Below are positions 31,995 through 40,614 of a stretch of 56,724 nt of DNA, one piece after another. The position numbers and the translations under genes were made by a program. This DNA is from Lysinibacillus_B sp036662795. GTDB lineage: Bacteria; Bacillota; Bacilli; Bacillales_A; Planococcaceae. Under the pieces are notes generated by a model. The model was given only the letters and a program-made list of their open reading frames with translations. It was not told the DNA's origin and did no database searches. The stretch covers positions 1-56,724 of the forward strand of contig NZ_JBAFWZ010000023.1 in the NCBI RefSeq assembly GCF_036662795.1. The letters run 5' to 3'. Each line of letters begins with the position of its first letter. The stretch's first letter is position 1.

Positions 31995-33314
31995 TTGTCC
32001 ACAGCGATTAATTTAACCATTTTTATTATATTATTAGCACTTACTGCGTTTTTCGTAGCAACGGAATTTGCGATTGTAAAGGTACGTCAATCTCGTATTG
32101 ATCAGCTCGTTGCAGAAGGTAAATCAGGATCCAAGGCCGCAAAGCATGTAACGACCCACTTAGATGAATATTTATCTGCCTGTCAGTTAGGTATTACTGT
32201 AACGGCATTAGGTATTGGTATGGTCGGGGAATCTACATTTGAGTTTATTTTACACCCATTATTCAATTCGATAGGTATTTCAACGGATTATATCCACTAC
32301 TTTACTATCGGTGCTGCGTTTATGATCGCCACATTCCTACACGTAGTTGTCGGGGAGCTTGCACCAAAAACAGTAGCAATCCAAAAGGCCGAAGCGGTTA
32401 CACTTGTTTTTTCTAAGCCAATTATGCTGTTCTATAAAATCTTATATCCATTTATTTGGGCATTAAATGGTTCAGCTCGATTATTATTAAAGCTATTTGG
32501 TATGAAGCCAGCAGCGGAGCACGAATTATCGCATACAGAAGAAGAGCTTCGCTTACTATTATCTGAAAGCTATAAATCAGGTGAAATAAATAAAAATGAA
32601 TTAAAATACGTAAACAATGTATTTGAGTTTGATGATACGATTGCCCGGGAAATAATGGTGCCCCGTACAGATATAGTTGGATTTGAAAAAAATGCAACCT
32701 TTGATGAAGTACTAACACAAATATCAGAGGAACGTTATACACGTTATCCGATTTATGAAGGTGACCGAGATAATATTATCGGTTTCCTAAATATTAAAGA
32801 TTTCTTAACGCTAGGAATTAAAAATCGTGTTTCAGCGGATACATTTAACCTAGAAACATTCATTAATCCGGTTATTAACACAATTGAAACGACACCAATC
32901 CATGATCTATTGCAAAAAATGCAAAAGGAACGTATTCATATGGCAATTTTACTAGATGAATACGGTGGAACTTCTGGTCTTGTCACGGTTGAAGATATTT
33001 TAGAGGAGCTCGTTGGTGAAATTCGAGACGAGTTCGATGATGATGAAATTCCTGAAATTCGAAAAGTTGGTGAAGATCACTACATCCTTTATTCAAATGT
33101 ATTAATCAACGATGTGGCCAAACTTCTTTATATAGATTTAGAAAATGAAGCTGTTGATACAATTGGTGGATGGTACTTTACACAGGACATGGATTTAGAT
33201 ATGTCAAAATCAATTTTCCATCAGGGCTATGAATTCTCAATTAAAGAAAAGGATGCTCATCACATTCAATATATTGAAGTGAAAAAGGGCGAAGAACCAG
33301 AAGAAATAGTGTAA
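31995..33314 (+). CDS. CNNM-type hemolysin-like protein (DUF21-CBS-CorC), putative Mg2+ exporter
   Basis: A 439-residue protein with an N-terminal DUF21 domain of four helices (TIFIILLALTAFFVATEFAI; GELAPKTVAIQKAE), two CBS motifs (around residues 205-325) and a C-terminal CorC/HlyC transporter-associated domain. B. subtilis homologues include MpfA/YhdP, implicated in Mg2+ efflux. The start is TTG 31995; no earlier start is possible because TAG 31983-31985 closes the frame. It is the second gene of the MerR operon and precedes uppP after a terminator. Confidence 0.87.
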   Translation: MSTAINLTIFIILLALTAFFVATEFAIVKVRQSRIDQLVAEGKSGSKAAKHVTTHLDEYLSACQLGITVTALGIGMVGESTFEFILHPLFNSIGISTDYIHYFTIGAAFMIATFLHVVVGELAPKTVAIQKAEAVTLVFSKPIMLFYKILYPFIWALNGSARLLLKLFGMKPAAEHELSHTEEELRLLLSESYKSGEINKNELKYVNNVFEFDDTIAREIMVPRTDIVGFEKNATFDEVLTQISEERYTRYPIYEGDRDNIIGFLNIKDFLTLGIKNRVSADTFNLETFINPVINTIETTPIHDLLQKMQKERIHMAILLDEYGGTSGLVTVEDILEELVGEIRDEFDDDEIPEIRKVGEDHYILYSNVLINDVAKLLYIDLENEAVDTIGGWYFTQDMDLDMSKSIFHQGYEFSIKEKDAHHIQYIEVKKGEEPEEIV

Positions 33315-33321
33315 AATATGA

Positions 33322-33352
33322 GAGGGAGGCATTTACTTGTCTTCCTCTCTTT
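33322..33352 (+). terminator. Terminator between CNNM and uppP
   Basis: GAGAGGGAG (33322-33330) pairs with CTTCCTCTC (33343-33351) with one G-T, followed by TTTTT. Confidence 0.7.
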
Positions 33353-33371
33353 TTGAGTATAGGAGGATTAT

Positions 33372-34181
33372 ATGGAAGATATTATCTTATTGATTAAACA
33401 TTTAATTATTGGATTAGTGCAGGGATTCACTGAGCCTATACCCGTTTCATCAAGTGGTCATGTGATGATCGCGAGTGAAATTCTAGGATTGGGTGAGCAA
33501 GGGTTTACATTTGCCATCTTAACTAATACAGCATCCCTAATAGCAATATTATTTATTTATCGTGAGGATATTTTGCGGTTAGCTGGACATTTTTTCAAGT
33601 ATTTGGCAACGAAGGACAATACATATAAAGCGGATTTTCGTTTTGTTATTTTTATCGTTATTGCCTCAATTCCAGCGGGTCTATTAGGTGTACTATTAAG
33701 TGATTTTATTGCTGAAAGTATTAGTATGACTACAATTGCATTAATGCTGTTTGTAACAGGGATTGCTTTATGGGCAATTCGTAATTTAAAAGGAACAAAA
33801 AACGATAAGGATATAACAGCGAAGGATGCCTTTTTAGTAGGACTAGGTCAAGCTGTTGCACTAACACCTGGCATTAGCCGTTCTGGTGCTACAATTATTT
33901 CGGCCATTGCTGTTGGTATGAAGCAAGAAACAGCGCTGCGTTTTTCATTTATGATGTATATCCCAGTTAGCCTAGGAGGGGTAGTGCTCGGTTTTTCAGA
34001 TTTTTTAAATGAACCAAACAAGGCGGATTTAGCACTACCATATGGAGTTACGTTTATTGCTACTTTATTTATGACGTATTTTGCGATGAAGTGGTTTATA
34101 GGTATTGTAATGCACGGTAAACTTATTTACTTTACGTACTATTGCTTTATCGTAGGGACATTGCTGTTAATCTTTTTCTAG
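33372..34181 (+). CDS. uppP: Undecaprenyl-diphosphatase UppP (BacA)
   Basis: A 269-residue polytopic membrane enzyme. The catalytic signature GFTEPIPVSSSGH (residues 18-30) and the second motif PGISRSGATI (near 170) define BacA/UppP. It dephosphorylates undecaprenyl pyrophosphate to recycle the peptidoglycan lipid carrier and gives bacitracin tolerance. TAGGAGG precedes ATG 33372. The 3' side holds a 21-bp repeat array and a terminator before the convergent potD. Confidence 0.92.
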   Translation: MEDIILLIKHLIIGLVQGFTEPIPVSSSGHVMIASEILGLGEQGFTFAILTNTASLIAILFIYREDILRLAGHFFKYLATKDNTYKADFRFVIFIVIASIPAGLLGVLLSDFIAESISMTTIALMLFVTGIALWAIRNLKGTKNDKDITAKDAFLVGLGQAVALTPGISRSGATIISAIAVGMKQETALRFSFMMYIPVSLGGVVLGFSDFLNEPNKADLALPYGVTFIATLFMTYFAMKWFIGIVMHGKLIYFTYYCFIVGTLLLIFF

Positions 34182-34320
34182 AACAGTTCATAATCCAAGT
34201 AATACGAACCTTATCAATTGGTGGAACTAATTATAGAGTAGATGCAAATTCTTCCGATTTAAAATGGAAAGTATGTTTTTATAATTCAACAAGTCATAAT
34301 GTGTTCAAAAAATTCACGTT

Positions 34321-34446
34321 GGCGAGTAAATTGAAAAAAGTGGCTAGTATTTTCAAGAAATCGGCTAGTATTTCAAAAATTTTGGCTAGTATTTTCGAAA
34401 AAGTGGCTAGTATTTCAAAAATTTCGGCTAGTAAATCATGGTGACA
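34321..34446. repeat. 21-bp tandem repeat array 1 (GGCTAGTATTT type)
   Basis: Six units starting at 34321, 34342, 34363, 34384, 34405 and 34426, each exactly 21 bp, begin GGC(G/T)AGTA followed by a variable A/T-rich part. The array lies between convergent uppP and potD and just before the hairpin at 34468-34499. Both strands are open and read as degenerate 7-residue repeats, such as VASIFKK on plus and LAKIFEI on minus; no SD or start supports translation. The same repeat recurs at 55199-55350. Confidence 0.92.
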
Positions 34447-34467
34447 ACAATCGCTAGCAAAATAAAA

Positions 34468-34499
34468 GGGTGATCCATTTTCTAAACCACGGATCACCC
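34468..34499. terminator. Terminator between uppP and potD
   Basis: GGGTGATCC (34468-34476) pairs perfectly with GGATCACCC (34491-34499) in the convergent gap. Confidence 0.85.
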
Positions 34500-34507
34500 A
34501 ACACATT

Positions 34508-35584
34508 CTATCGTATACTCATTTTAAATTGTAAGAAATACTCATTGTATTTTCCTAGCCATTCAAGGCCTAGGTTTTCGTATACTTCTAAGTTTTCACG
34601 AAGCTCTTCATCAGGGTAGAAGCGTTCATCCTCTACGACTTCTGGGTCAAGAAGCTCCCATGCTGCAGCATTTGGAGAGGAGTAGCCAACAAAGTCTGTA
34701 TTTTGAGCACCAACCTCAGCATCTAGCATAAAGTTAATAAATGCATGTGCACCCTCAACATTTTTTGATGTTTTTGGGATAACAAAATTATCGAACCATA
34801 AGTTAGAGCCCTCCTGAGGGACAGCAAAATCTAATTCTTCATTTTCCCACATCATATCGGCTGCTTGACCTGACCACGTTAGGGCAACGGCTGCTTCATT
34901 ATTAATCATAAGCGGTGTTATTTCATCACCAATTATTGCTTTGACGTTTGGCGAAAGACCGATTAATTTATCGGTTGCTTGCTTTAAAAGCGCCTCGTCC
35001 TTAGCATTTAATGATTCACCTAAAGAGTTTAAGCCCATGCCTATCACTTCACGAGAACCGTCTACTAAAAAGACTTTTCGTTTTAAAGAAGGGTCCCATA
35101 AATCCTCCCAAGAATCGAATGTTAAATGCTCCTCGATTAAACTAGGATTATACACAATACCAACTGTTCCCCAAAAATAAGGAATCGAATATTGGTTTCC
35201 AGGATCAAATGGTAAATTTAAAAAGTAAGGATCAATGTTTTTTAAATTCGGTAGTTTTGTATGATCGAGTGGTATAAGCATATCATCCTCAATCATCATT
35301 TCAACTGTATATTCAGAGGGAGCGGCAATATCGTATGCCGAACCACCTTGCTGAATTTTCGTTAGCATCGCTTCGTTAGAATCGAATGTTTCGTAAATGA
35401 CTTTGATGCCAGTTTCCTTCTCGAACTGCTTAATTAGGTCTGGGTCGATATATTCGCCCCAGTTAAAGACGGTTAAAGTATTCTTGCTCCCTTTACTACC
35501 AGCAGACTCCATTTGGGATGCTGCAAGAAAGAGAAGGGCACAAGTAAGAACAATGGCAATCGTAGCTTGAATTAAATTTCTCAT
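34508..35584 (-). CDS. potD: Spermidine/putrescine ABC transporter substrate-binding protein PotD
   Basis: A 358-residue extracellular solute-binding protein with LTVFNWGEYIDPDLI after the signal segment, YDIAAPSEYTVEMM, IPYFWGTVGIVYN and LTWSGQAADM, all standard PotD/PotF landmarks for polyamine binding. The N-terminal hydrophobic segment lacks a lipobox; the only Cys (residue 15) lies inside the helix, so it may be held as a signal anchor. ATG 35584 overlaps the potC stop by four bases. It is the last gene of the pot operon. Confidence 0.9.
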   Translation of the reverse strand: MRNLIQATIAIVLTCALLFLAASQMESAGSKGSKNTLTVFNWGEYIDPDLIKQFEKETGIKVIYETFDSNEAMLTKIQQGGSAYDIAAPSEYTVEMMIEDDMLIPLDHTKLPNLKNIDPYFLNLPFDPGNQYSIPYFWGTVGIVYNPSLIEEHLTFDSWEDLWDPSLKRKVFLVDGSREVIGMGLNSLGESLNAKDEALLKQATDKLIGLSPNVKAIIGDEITPLMINNEAAVALTWSGQAADMMWENEELDFAVPQEGSNLWFDNFVIPKTSKNVEGAHAFINFMLDAEVGAQNTDFVGYSSPNAAAWELLDPEVVEDERFYPDEELRENLEVYENLGLEWLGKYNEYFLQFKMSIR

Positions 35585-36378
35585 TTGTGTCCCTCCGTTT
35601 TCATTTTCGATCGATTATTGACAAAATAATAGCCAAGGACAACAAGCATTGTTATAAAGAATACTAGGCCTGAAATCGCATTAATTGTTAATGAAATACC
35701 GGCACGTGCCATGGAGTAAATTTCAACAGATAGGGTACTAAAGCCATTTCCTGTTACAAAGAATGTGACCGCAAAATCATCTAACGAATACGTTAACGCC
35801 ATAAAGAAGCCGGCAAAAATACCAGGTGAAATATACGGCAGAATAACACGTGTCAAAACGTCACGCTTTGTTGCACCTAAGTCTCGAGCTGCATCGATTA
35901 ATGACGTATTCATTTCTAAAAGCTTTGGTAAAACCATTAGTACAACAATTGGTACACTAAACGCTACGTGTGATACTAGGACAGAAGTAAAGCCTAGCTT
36001 CACCCCAACCATCGTAAATAGAATCAGGAAGCTAGCCCCAATTACTACATCAGGTGATACGATTAAGACATTATTTAGTGATAATAATGTATTTCTCATT
36101 TTTGCATCTTTAATGGAGACGATTCCTATTGCACCAAGCGTACCAATAATTGTTGCAATTAGACCTGAAAGTAGGGCAACGATAACTGTATTGATTAAAA
36201 TAACAATTAAACGTGAATCTTCAAATACAGCCCCATAATGCTCCAATGTAAAGGACTCGAAATTATTCATCGTGCCACCACTATTAAAAGAATAGAAAAT
36301 CAAATAGAAGATTGGTGCGTACAAAATGACGAACACGATTGCTAAATACATTTTAGAGGCAGTCGACAATTTTTTCAT
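35581..36378 (-). CDS. potC: Polyamine ABC transporter permease PotC
   Basis: A 265-residue permease with six helices. The EAA loop, DAARDLGATKRDVLTRVILP followed by YISPGI, contacts the ATPase. SLDDFAVTFFVTG is characteristic of PotC/PotI. ATG 36378 overlaps the potB stop by one base and has GGGAGG upstream. It forms the membrane channel with PotB. Confidence 0.9.
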   Translation of the reverse strand: MKKLSTASKMYLAIVFVILYAPIFYLIFYSFNSGGTMNNFESFTLEHYGAVFEDSRLIVILINTVIVALLSGLIATIIGTLGAIGIVSIKDAKMRNTLLSLNNVLIVSPDVVIGASFLILFTMVGVKLGFTSVLVSHVAFSVPIVVLMVLPKLLEMNTSLIDAARDLGATKRDVLTRVILPYISPGIFAGFFMALTYSLDDFAVTFFVTGNGFSTLSVEIYSMARAGISLTINAISGLVFFITMLVVLGYYFVNNRSKMKTEGHK

Positions 36379-37184
36379 TATGCGCGGCCTCCCTTCGATT
36401 TTTGACCAGTAAATAGCATTGTCACGACCATAATTAGGATTAAGAATACGGCGATTGTCGAGCCCATTCCCCAGTTTTGCGAAACAAGGAATTGCTGCTC
36501 AATTGCTGTCCCTAACGTAATAACCTGGTTTCCAGCGATTAAGCGAGTAATCATAAATAAGCTTAGGGCCGGAATAAATGTAACTTGAATACCTGACTTT
36601 ACCCCGTCAATTGTTAATGGAAATACTACTCGACGGAATGTTGTAAAGCTTGATGCACCTAAATCACGAGCTGCATAAACAAGTGTTGGATTTAATTTAT
36701 CCAATGAATTAAAAATCGGGATAATCATAAATGGAATAAAAATGTAAACCGAAACAAATATGAAGCTAAAGTCTGTAAATAGGATTTGCTTTGGGTTCAA
36801 TCCAAACACTTCTATGAATGCATTAATCGGACCGTATAATCCAAAAATACCCATAAAAGCATACGTTTTTAATAGTAGGTTAATCCATGATGGAATAATA
36901 ATTAACATTAACCAAAGATGCTTATGCTTTGTTTTTGTTAAAAGATAAGCAGTTGGATACGAAATGATTAATGTAAAGAATGTGATTAAAAATGCATACC
37001 AAAAACTAGATAGGGTCATTTTTAAATATACAGGCGAGAAAAACTTTTTATAGTTATCTAGTGTGAAATTTCCTTGTAAATCAAGCATTGAGTAATAAAG
37101 GACTAAGGCAATCGGTGCAATAACGAACAATGCAATCCAGAAAATATAAGGAAATAGTGCGCCTTTTGCATTTTTAGCCTGCAT
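36378..37184 (-). CDS. potB: Polyamine ABC transporter permease PotB
   Basis: A 268-residue permease with six helices and the EAA loop YAARDLGASSFTTFRRVVFP. The start is placed at ATG 37184 because GGAG lies nine bases upstream; the in-frame ATG at 37199 would overlap potA more deeply. Either start overlaps the end of potA, giving a tightly coupled operon. It pairs with PotC. Confidence 0.9.
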   Translation of the reverse strand: MQAKNAKGALFPYIFWIALFVIAPIALVLYYSMLDLQGNFTLDNYKKFFSPVYLKMTLSSFWYAFLITFFTLIISYPTAYLLTKTKHKHLWLMLIIIPSWINLLLKTYAFMGIFGLYGPINAFIEVFGLNPKQILFTDFSFIFVSVYIFIPFMIIPIFNSLDKLNPTLVYAARDLGASSFTTFRRVVFPLTIDGVKSGIQVTFIPALSLFMITRLIAGNQVITLGTAIEQQFLVSQNWGMGSTIAVFLILIMVVTMLFTGQKSKGGRA

Positions 37185-38277
37185 GTTCTTCATCTCCATA
37201 CGATTCTAAACGCTTATCGAATTCTTCTTCTGTTTCATTTAAGCGCATAACATGAATTGCCTCTGGATCGAAGTCTAAGCCGATTTCTGCACCTACTTCT
37301 GCCTTTTTCAGTGAGTGAACAAGCCACTCATTGCCGTCCTGATCATATGTTGAAAGCTCATAGTGAACCCCGCGGAATAATTGTGTATCTACTTTTACAA
37401 TTAGCTTTCCTTTATCCACTGTTGTAATTTCTAAATCCTCTGGGCGAATCACGATGTCAATTCGTTCATTCGCATTTAAGCCTTGGTCCACACATTCAAA
37501 CTCTTTTCCTGCAAAACGTACACGGAAGTCCTCAATCATAATGCCATCTACAATGTTTGATTCGCCGATAAAGTCTGCTACAAAACGGTTGATTGGCTCA
37601 TCATAAATATCTACAGGAGAACCAGACTGCTGAATTTCACCATTACTTAAAACGAAAATTTCATCACTCATTGCGAGTGCCTCTTCTTGGTCATGTGTGA
37701 CGAAAACGAATGTTTTGCCTAATCGCTGCTGTAATTCACGAAGCTCATATTGCATTTCTGTACGAAGCTTTAAATCTAAGGCTGATAATGGCTCATCTAG
37801 TAAAATAACCTCTGGATCATTGACAATTGCTCGTGCAATAGCAACACGTTGACGCTGACCACCTGACATTTCAGAAATCTCTCGGTTCCCATAGCCTGCT
37901 AGGTTAACGAACTTTAATGCTTCTAGTACACGCTCTTGTACCTCTGCTTCTTTCACCTTTTTAATACGTAGCCCAAATGCAACATTTTCAAATACATTTA
38001 AATGAGGGAAAAGTGCATAATCCTGGAATACCGTGTTCACTTGACGATCATTGGCTGGAATATTGTTCATACGTTTATCATTAAAATATACATCGCCGCT
38101 TGTTGGATCTGTAAAGCCAGCAATGATACGTAAAATCGTTGTTTTCCCACAACCTGAAGGACCGAGTAATGTATAAAATTTACCTTTTTCAAGCTCAAAA
38201 TTAATATTTTTTAATACGACCGTACCATCATCATACGATTTCGATACGTTTTCAAAACGAATAATTGTATTATCCAT
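37174..38277 (-). CDS. potA: Polyamine ABC transporter ATP-binding protein PotA
   Basis: A 367-residue ATPase: Walker A GPSGCGKTT (39-47), Q-loop VFQDYALFP, signature MSGGQRQRVAIARA, Walker B VILLDEP, H-loop VTHDQEE, and a C-terminal TOBE domain (around 270-345). It powers polyamine import by PotBCD. GGAGGT precedes ATG 38277. It starts 15 bp after the stop of the XRE-cupin regulator and so lies in one transcript with it. Confidence 0.93.
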   Translation of the reverse strand: MDNTIIRFENVSKSYDDGTVVLKNINFELEKGKFYTLLGPSGCGKTTILRIIAGFTDPTSGDVYFNDKRMNNIPANDRQVNTVFQDYALFPHLNVFENVAFGLRIKKVKEAEVQERVLEALKFVNLAGYGNREISEMSGGQRQRVAIARAIVNDPEVILLDEPLSALDLKLRTEMQYELRELQQRLGKTFVFVTHDQEEALAMSDEIFVLSNGEIQQSGSPVDIYDEPINRFVADFIGESNIVDGIMIEDFRVRFAGKEFECVDQGLNANERIDIVIRPEDLEITTVDKGKLIVKVDTQLFRGVHYELSTYDQDGNEWLVHSLKKAEVGAEIGLDFDPEAIHVMRLNETEEEFDKRLESYGDEEHAG

Positions 38278-38292
38278 TACATTACCTCCTTG

Positions 38293-38835
38293 TTATAAAT
38301 AAGATTCTGTCGCGACAAGTAGCAATCGCGTAATCCCGTGATGTGCGTTGAAAATTTGATGATTAGAAGAAGCTTCATAATAGACAGCGTGACCTTCACT
38401 AGCGATATATTCATCCTGACCAATGACAACTCGAATTCGACCTTTTAATACATAAATAAATGTTTCAGCTAACGACGGTTCAAACTGTTTAAATTCACCG
38501 TGTTCTTTTAGTGTAAGAATGACAGGCTCCATTTCTTTTTCGTTGGACGTTGGGATGAGCCATTGAATCGTATAATTTTTGTCGTGATCAGTGAAGCTTG
38601 TTTGCTCATCTTTTGTATAGACCACATGCTGACTGTCTACGCCATCATCGAAAAATTCCTTCGGTGTTGAACCGAGAACCTCGAGGAGTGAAAAAAGTGT
38701 TTCAATAGAAGGAGAGTTTAAATCACGTTCAAGCTGTGAAATATATCCCTTCGTTAAGTCTGTTCGCTCACCGAGTTCTTCCTGGGTGAGCCCTTTTTTT
38801 ATCCGTAAGGCTTTAATTTTTGCCCCAATTTGCAT
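38293..38835 (-). CDS. XRE-cupin regulator (PuuR-like) of the pot operon
   Basis: 180 residues: N-terminal Cro/C1 HTH (ALRIKKGLTQEELGERTDLT, then KGYISQLERDLNSPSI) and a C-terminal cupin domain (GEFKQFEPSLAETFIYVLKG and EGHAVYYEASSNHQIFNAHH). This is the layout of PuuR-type polyamine-responsive repressors. It is the first gene of the puuR-potABCD operon. The AAAGTTT-N9-AAACTTT inverted repeat at 38883-38905, upstream, is a candidate operator. Polyamine sensing is inference from context. Confidence 0.87.
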   Translation of the reverse strand: MQIGAKIKALRIKKGLTQEELGERTDLTKGYISQLERDLNSPSIETLFSLLEVLGSTPKEFFDDGVDSQHVVYTKDEQTSFTDHDKNYTIQWLIPTSNEKEMEPVILTLKEHGEFKQFEPSLAETFIYVLKGRIRVVIGQDEYIASEGHAVYYEASSNHQIFNAHHGITRLLLVATESYL

Positions 38836-39356
38836 ATGTGTCTTCTCCTCTTATAGTTTAGTAATTTTAAACTGCAAGTATCAAAGTTTACTTTTACAAA
38901 ACTTTATGTTTACAAACAAATCAATTATACATAATACACATTAAAATACAAGTATTTTTAGACATGTTTTTACTGTTTTTTTAGCAGTCGAAGTCGAATG
39001 CTTAGATTGATATAAACACCCTTGATTTATCAGATTAATTTAGAAATTCAGACTTCAAATAATACAAACTCTGGATGTGCTTCAGGAGAAAGCCGTCAGC
39101 TAGACTAAATCGACTTCCTATATGCGCTTAAATGTTCATAGGTTTACTTCAACATTGGAAAGGGAGAGGGTAACTTGAAAGAAGATGAAAAATCAACTGG
39201 AAATTAAATTTTATGACTGTTGGAAGTATTGTTGTGTCATAAAATCGACATAATAAAGGAATATTCTGTTTCGTTGGATTTGTCTTGGTTGAAAAAGAAA
39301 AAGGAATTTGTTATGTTTTAAATTGAATTCATTAGTACTATTTGGAGGTATTTATA
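38836..39356. other. Intergenic region between regulator and ykuU
   Basis: It holds an inverted repeat AAAGTTT/AAACTTT (38883-38905), a fragment GCCGTCAGCTAGACT (near 39092) shared with 30100, a possible 10-codon frame after AAAGGGAGAGG (TTG near 39175), and the large inverted repeat at 39208-39245. No clear gene is seen. Confidence 0.4.
39208..39245. promoter_or_regulatory. 10-bp inverted repeat upstream of ykuU
   Basis: ATTTTATGAC (39208-39217) and GTCATAAAAT (39236-39245) are perfect inverted copies with an 18-bp spacer. No T-run follows, so an operator is more likely than a terminator. Confidence 0.4.
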
Positions 39357-39899
39357 ATGGCAGAACGTATGGTAGGTAAACAAGCACCACGTTTCGAAAT
39401 GGATGCTGTATTAGCAGACAAATCATTCGGAAAAGTTTCTTTAGAAAAAAACATGGCAGAAGACAAATGGACAGTTCTATTCTTCTATCCAATGGACTTT
39501 ACATTTGTATGTCCTACTGAAATTACAGCGATGAGCGATCGTTACGATGAATTTGAAGATTTAGATGCGGAAATCATTGGCGTATCAACTGATACAATTC
39601 ACACGCACTTAGCTTGGATCAATACAGAACGTACGAAAAACGGTTTAGGCGACTTAAAATATCCGTTAGCTGCAGATACAAATCACCAAGTATCAAAAGA
39701 CTATGGTGTCCTAATTGAAGAAGAAGGAATCGCTTTACGTGGTTTATTCATCATCAATCCAGAAGGCGAATTACAGTATCAAACTGTTTTCCACAATAAT
39801 ATCGGTCGTGATGTAGATGAGACATTACGTGTTCTACAAGCATTACAAACAGGCGGACTATGCCCAGCTAACTGGCGCCCAGGTCAAGCAACACTGTAA
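39357..39899 (+). CDS. ykuU: 2-Cys peroxiredoxin YkuU
   Basis: 180 residues, nearly identical in pattern to B. subtilis YkuU: MAERMVGKQAPRFEM start, peroxidatic Cys in FTFVCPTE (C52), resolving Cys in GGLCPANW (C169). It reduces hydrogen peroxide and organic peroxides in the cytoplasm via a thioredoxin-type donor. TTGGAGG precedes ATG 39357. Two hairpins follow, and the next gene is the thiol oxidoreductase YkuV, a plausible redox partner. Confidence 0.92.
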   Translation: MAERMVGKQAPRFEMDAVLADKSFGKVSLEKNMAEDKWTVLFFYPMDFTFVCPTEITAMSDRYDEFEDLDAEIIGVSTDTIHTHLAWINTERTKNGLGDLKYPLAADTNHQVSKDYGVLIEEEGIALRGLFIINPEGELQYQTVFHNNIGRDVDETLRVLQALQTGGLCPANWRPGQATL

Positions 39900-39907
39900 C
39901 GTCGATA

Positions 39908-39935
39908 GTCCCTACATGTACATGTAGGGACTTTT
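39908..39935 (+). terminator. Palindromic terminator after ykuU
   Basis: A perfect 24-bp palindrome, GTCCCTACATGT/ACATGTAGGGAC (39908-39931), followed by TTTT. Confidence 0.8.
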
Positions 39936-39953
39936 AGTAGATATGAACCAACA

Positions 39954-39988
39954 ACATCTCGCCCTATTTTGGGGCGAGATGTGTCTTT
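39954..39988 (+). terminator. Second hairpin between ykuU and ykuV
   Basis: ACATCTCGCCC (39954-39964) pairs with GGGCGAGATGT (39972-39982), followed by GTCTTTCT. Confidence 0.75.
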
Positions 39989-40044
39989 CTATTAGGATTG
40001 CATATAATACTATTTGTATATCATTCATTTAAGGAGGCTATTTC

Positions 40045-40512
40045 ATGAAATTACGTGCACCAATGCCTGAATTAGCAGGAGCTACAGCATGGCTTAATAG
40101 CGAGCCATTAACGAAGGATCAATTAATCGGTGACAAACCAACATTAATTCACTATTGGTCTGTCAGCTGTTATTTATGTAAGGAAGCAATGCCAGAAGTA
40201 AATGCGTTCCGTGATCAATATAAAGATGAGCTAAATGTTATTGCTGTGCATATGCCTCGTTCAGAAGAGGATACAGATTTAGAGCAAATTAAACAAGTTG
40301 CTGCAGAGCATGATATTACACAGCCGATCTTTGTGGACAATTCACTAAGCTTATCAGATGCTTTTGAAAATCAATATGTACCTGCTTATTATGTGTTCGA
40401 TAAAACAGGTGTACTTCGCCATTTCCAAGCGGGCGGAAGCGGCATGAAGATGCTAGAAAAGCGTGTTAATCGTGTATTAGAAGAAACACGTAAAGCACAA
40501 TCGGAAGCTTAA
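40045..40512 (+). CDS. ykuV: Thiol-disulfide oxidoreductase YkuV
   Basis: 155 residues with a thioredoxin fold. The CxxC active site is SCYLCKEA (C42, C45), and the sequence follows B. subtilis YkuV closely (AAEHDITQPIFVD; VPAYYVFDKTG; FQAGGSGMKMLEKRVNRVL). It is a cytosolic thiol-disulfide exchange protein. AAGGAGG precedes ATG 40045. Neighbouring YkuU suggests a role in peroxide or disulfide stress. Confidence 0.92.
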   Translation: MKLRAPMPELAGATAWLNSEPLTKDQLIGDKPTLIHYWSVSCYLCKEAMPEVNAFRDQYKDELNVIAVHMPRSEEDTDLEQIKQVAAEHDITQPIFVDNSLSLSDAFENQYVPAYYVFDKTGVLRHFQAGGSGMKMLEKRVNRVLEETRKAQSEA

Positions 40513-40523
40513 AAAATGATTCG

Positions 40524-40552
40524 AGGCAGAGTGACTATGCTCTGCCTTTTTC
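40524..40552 (+). terminator. Terminator after ykuV
   Basis: AGGCAGAG (40524-40531) pairs with CTCTGCCT (40540-40547), followed by TTTTCTTTTT. Confidence 0.85.
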
Positions 40553-40614
40553 TTTTTGGTAAATTACGTTACACTAAAGGAAATAAATGTACGAGTCGTT
40601 TCGGAGGTAGCAGA

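Noticed and set aside
34321..34446. CRISPR array
   Set aside because: Units are 21 bp without unique 25-40 bp spacers, and no cas genes are near.
34142..34506. Open frames on both strands across array 1 encoding heptad repeats
   Set aside because: They follow from a 21-bp (7-codon) period in stop-poor A/T DNA. There is no SD, no plausible start and the second array does not keep the frame.
40516..40614. Longer N-terminus of KtrC starting at 40516
   Set aside because: The extension runs through a terminator hairpin; ATG 40615 has CGGAGG at the right spacing.
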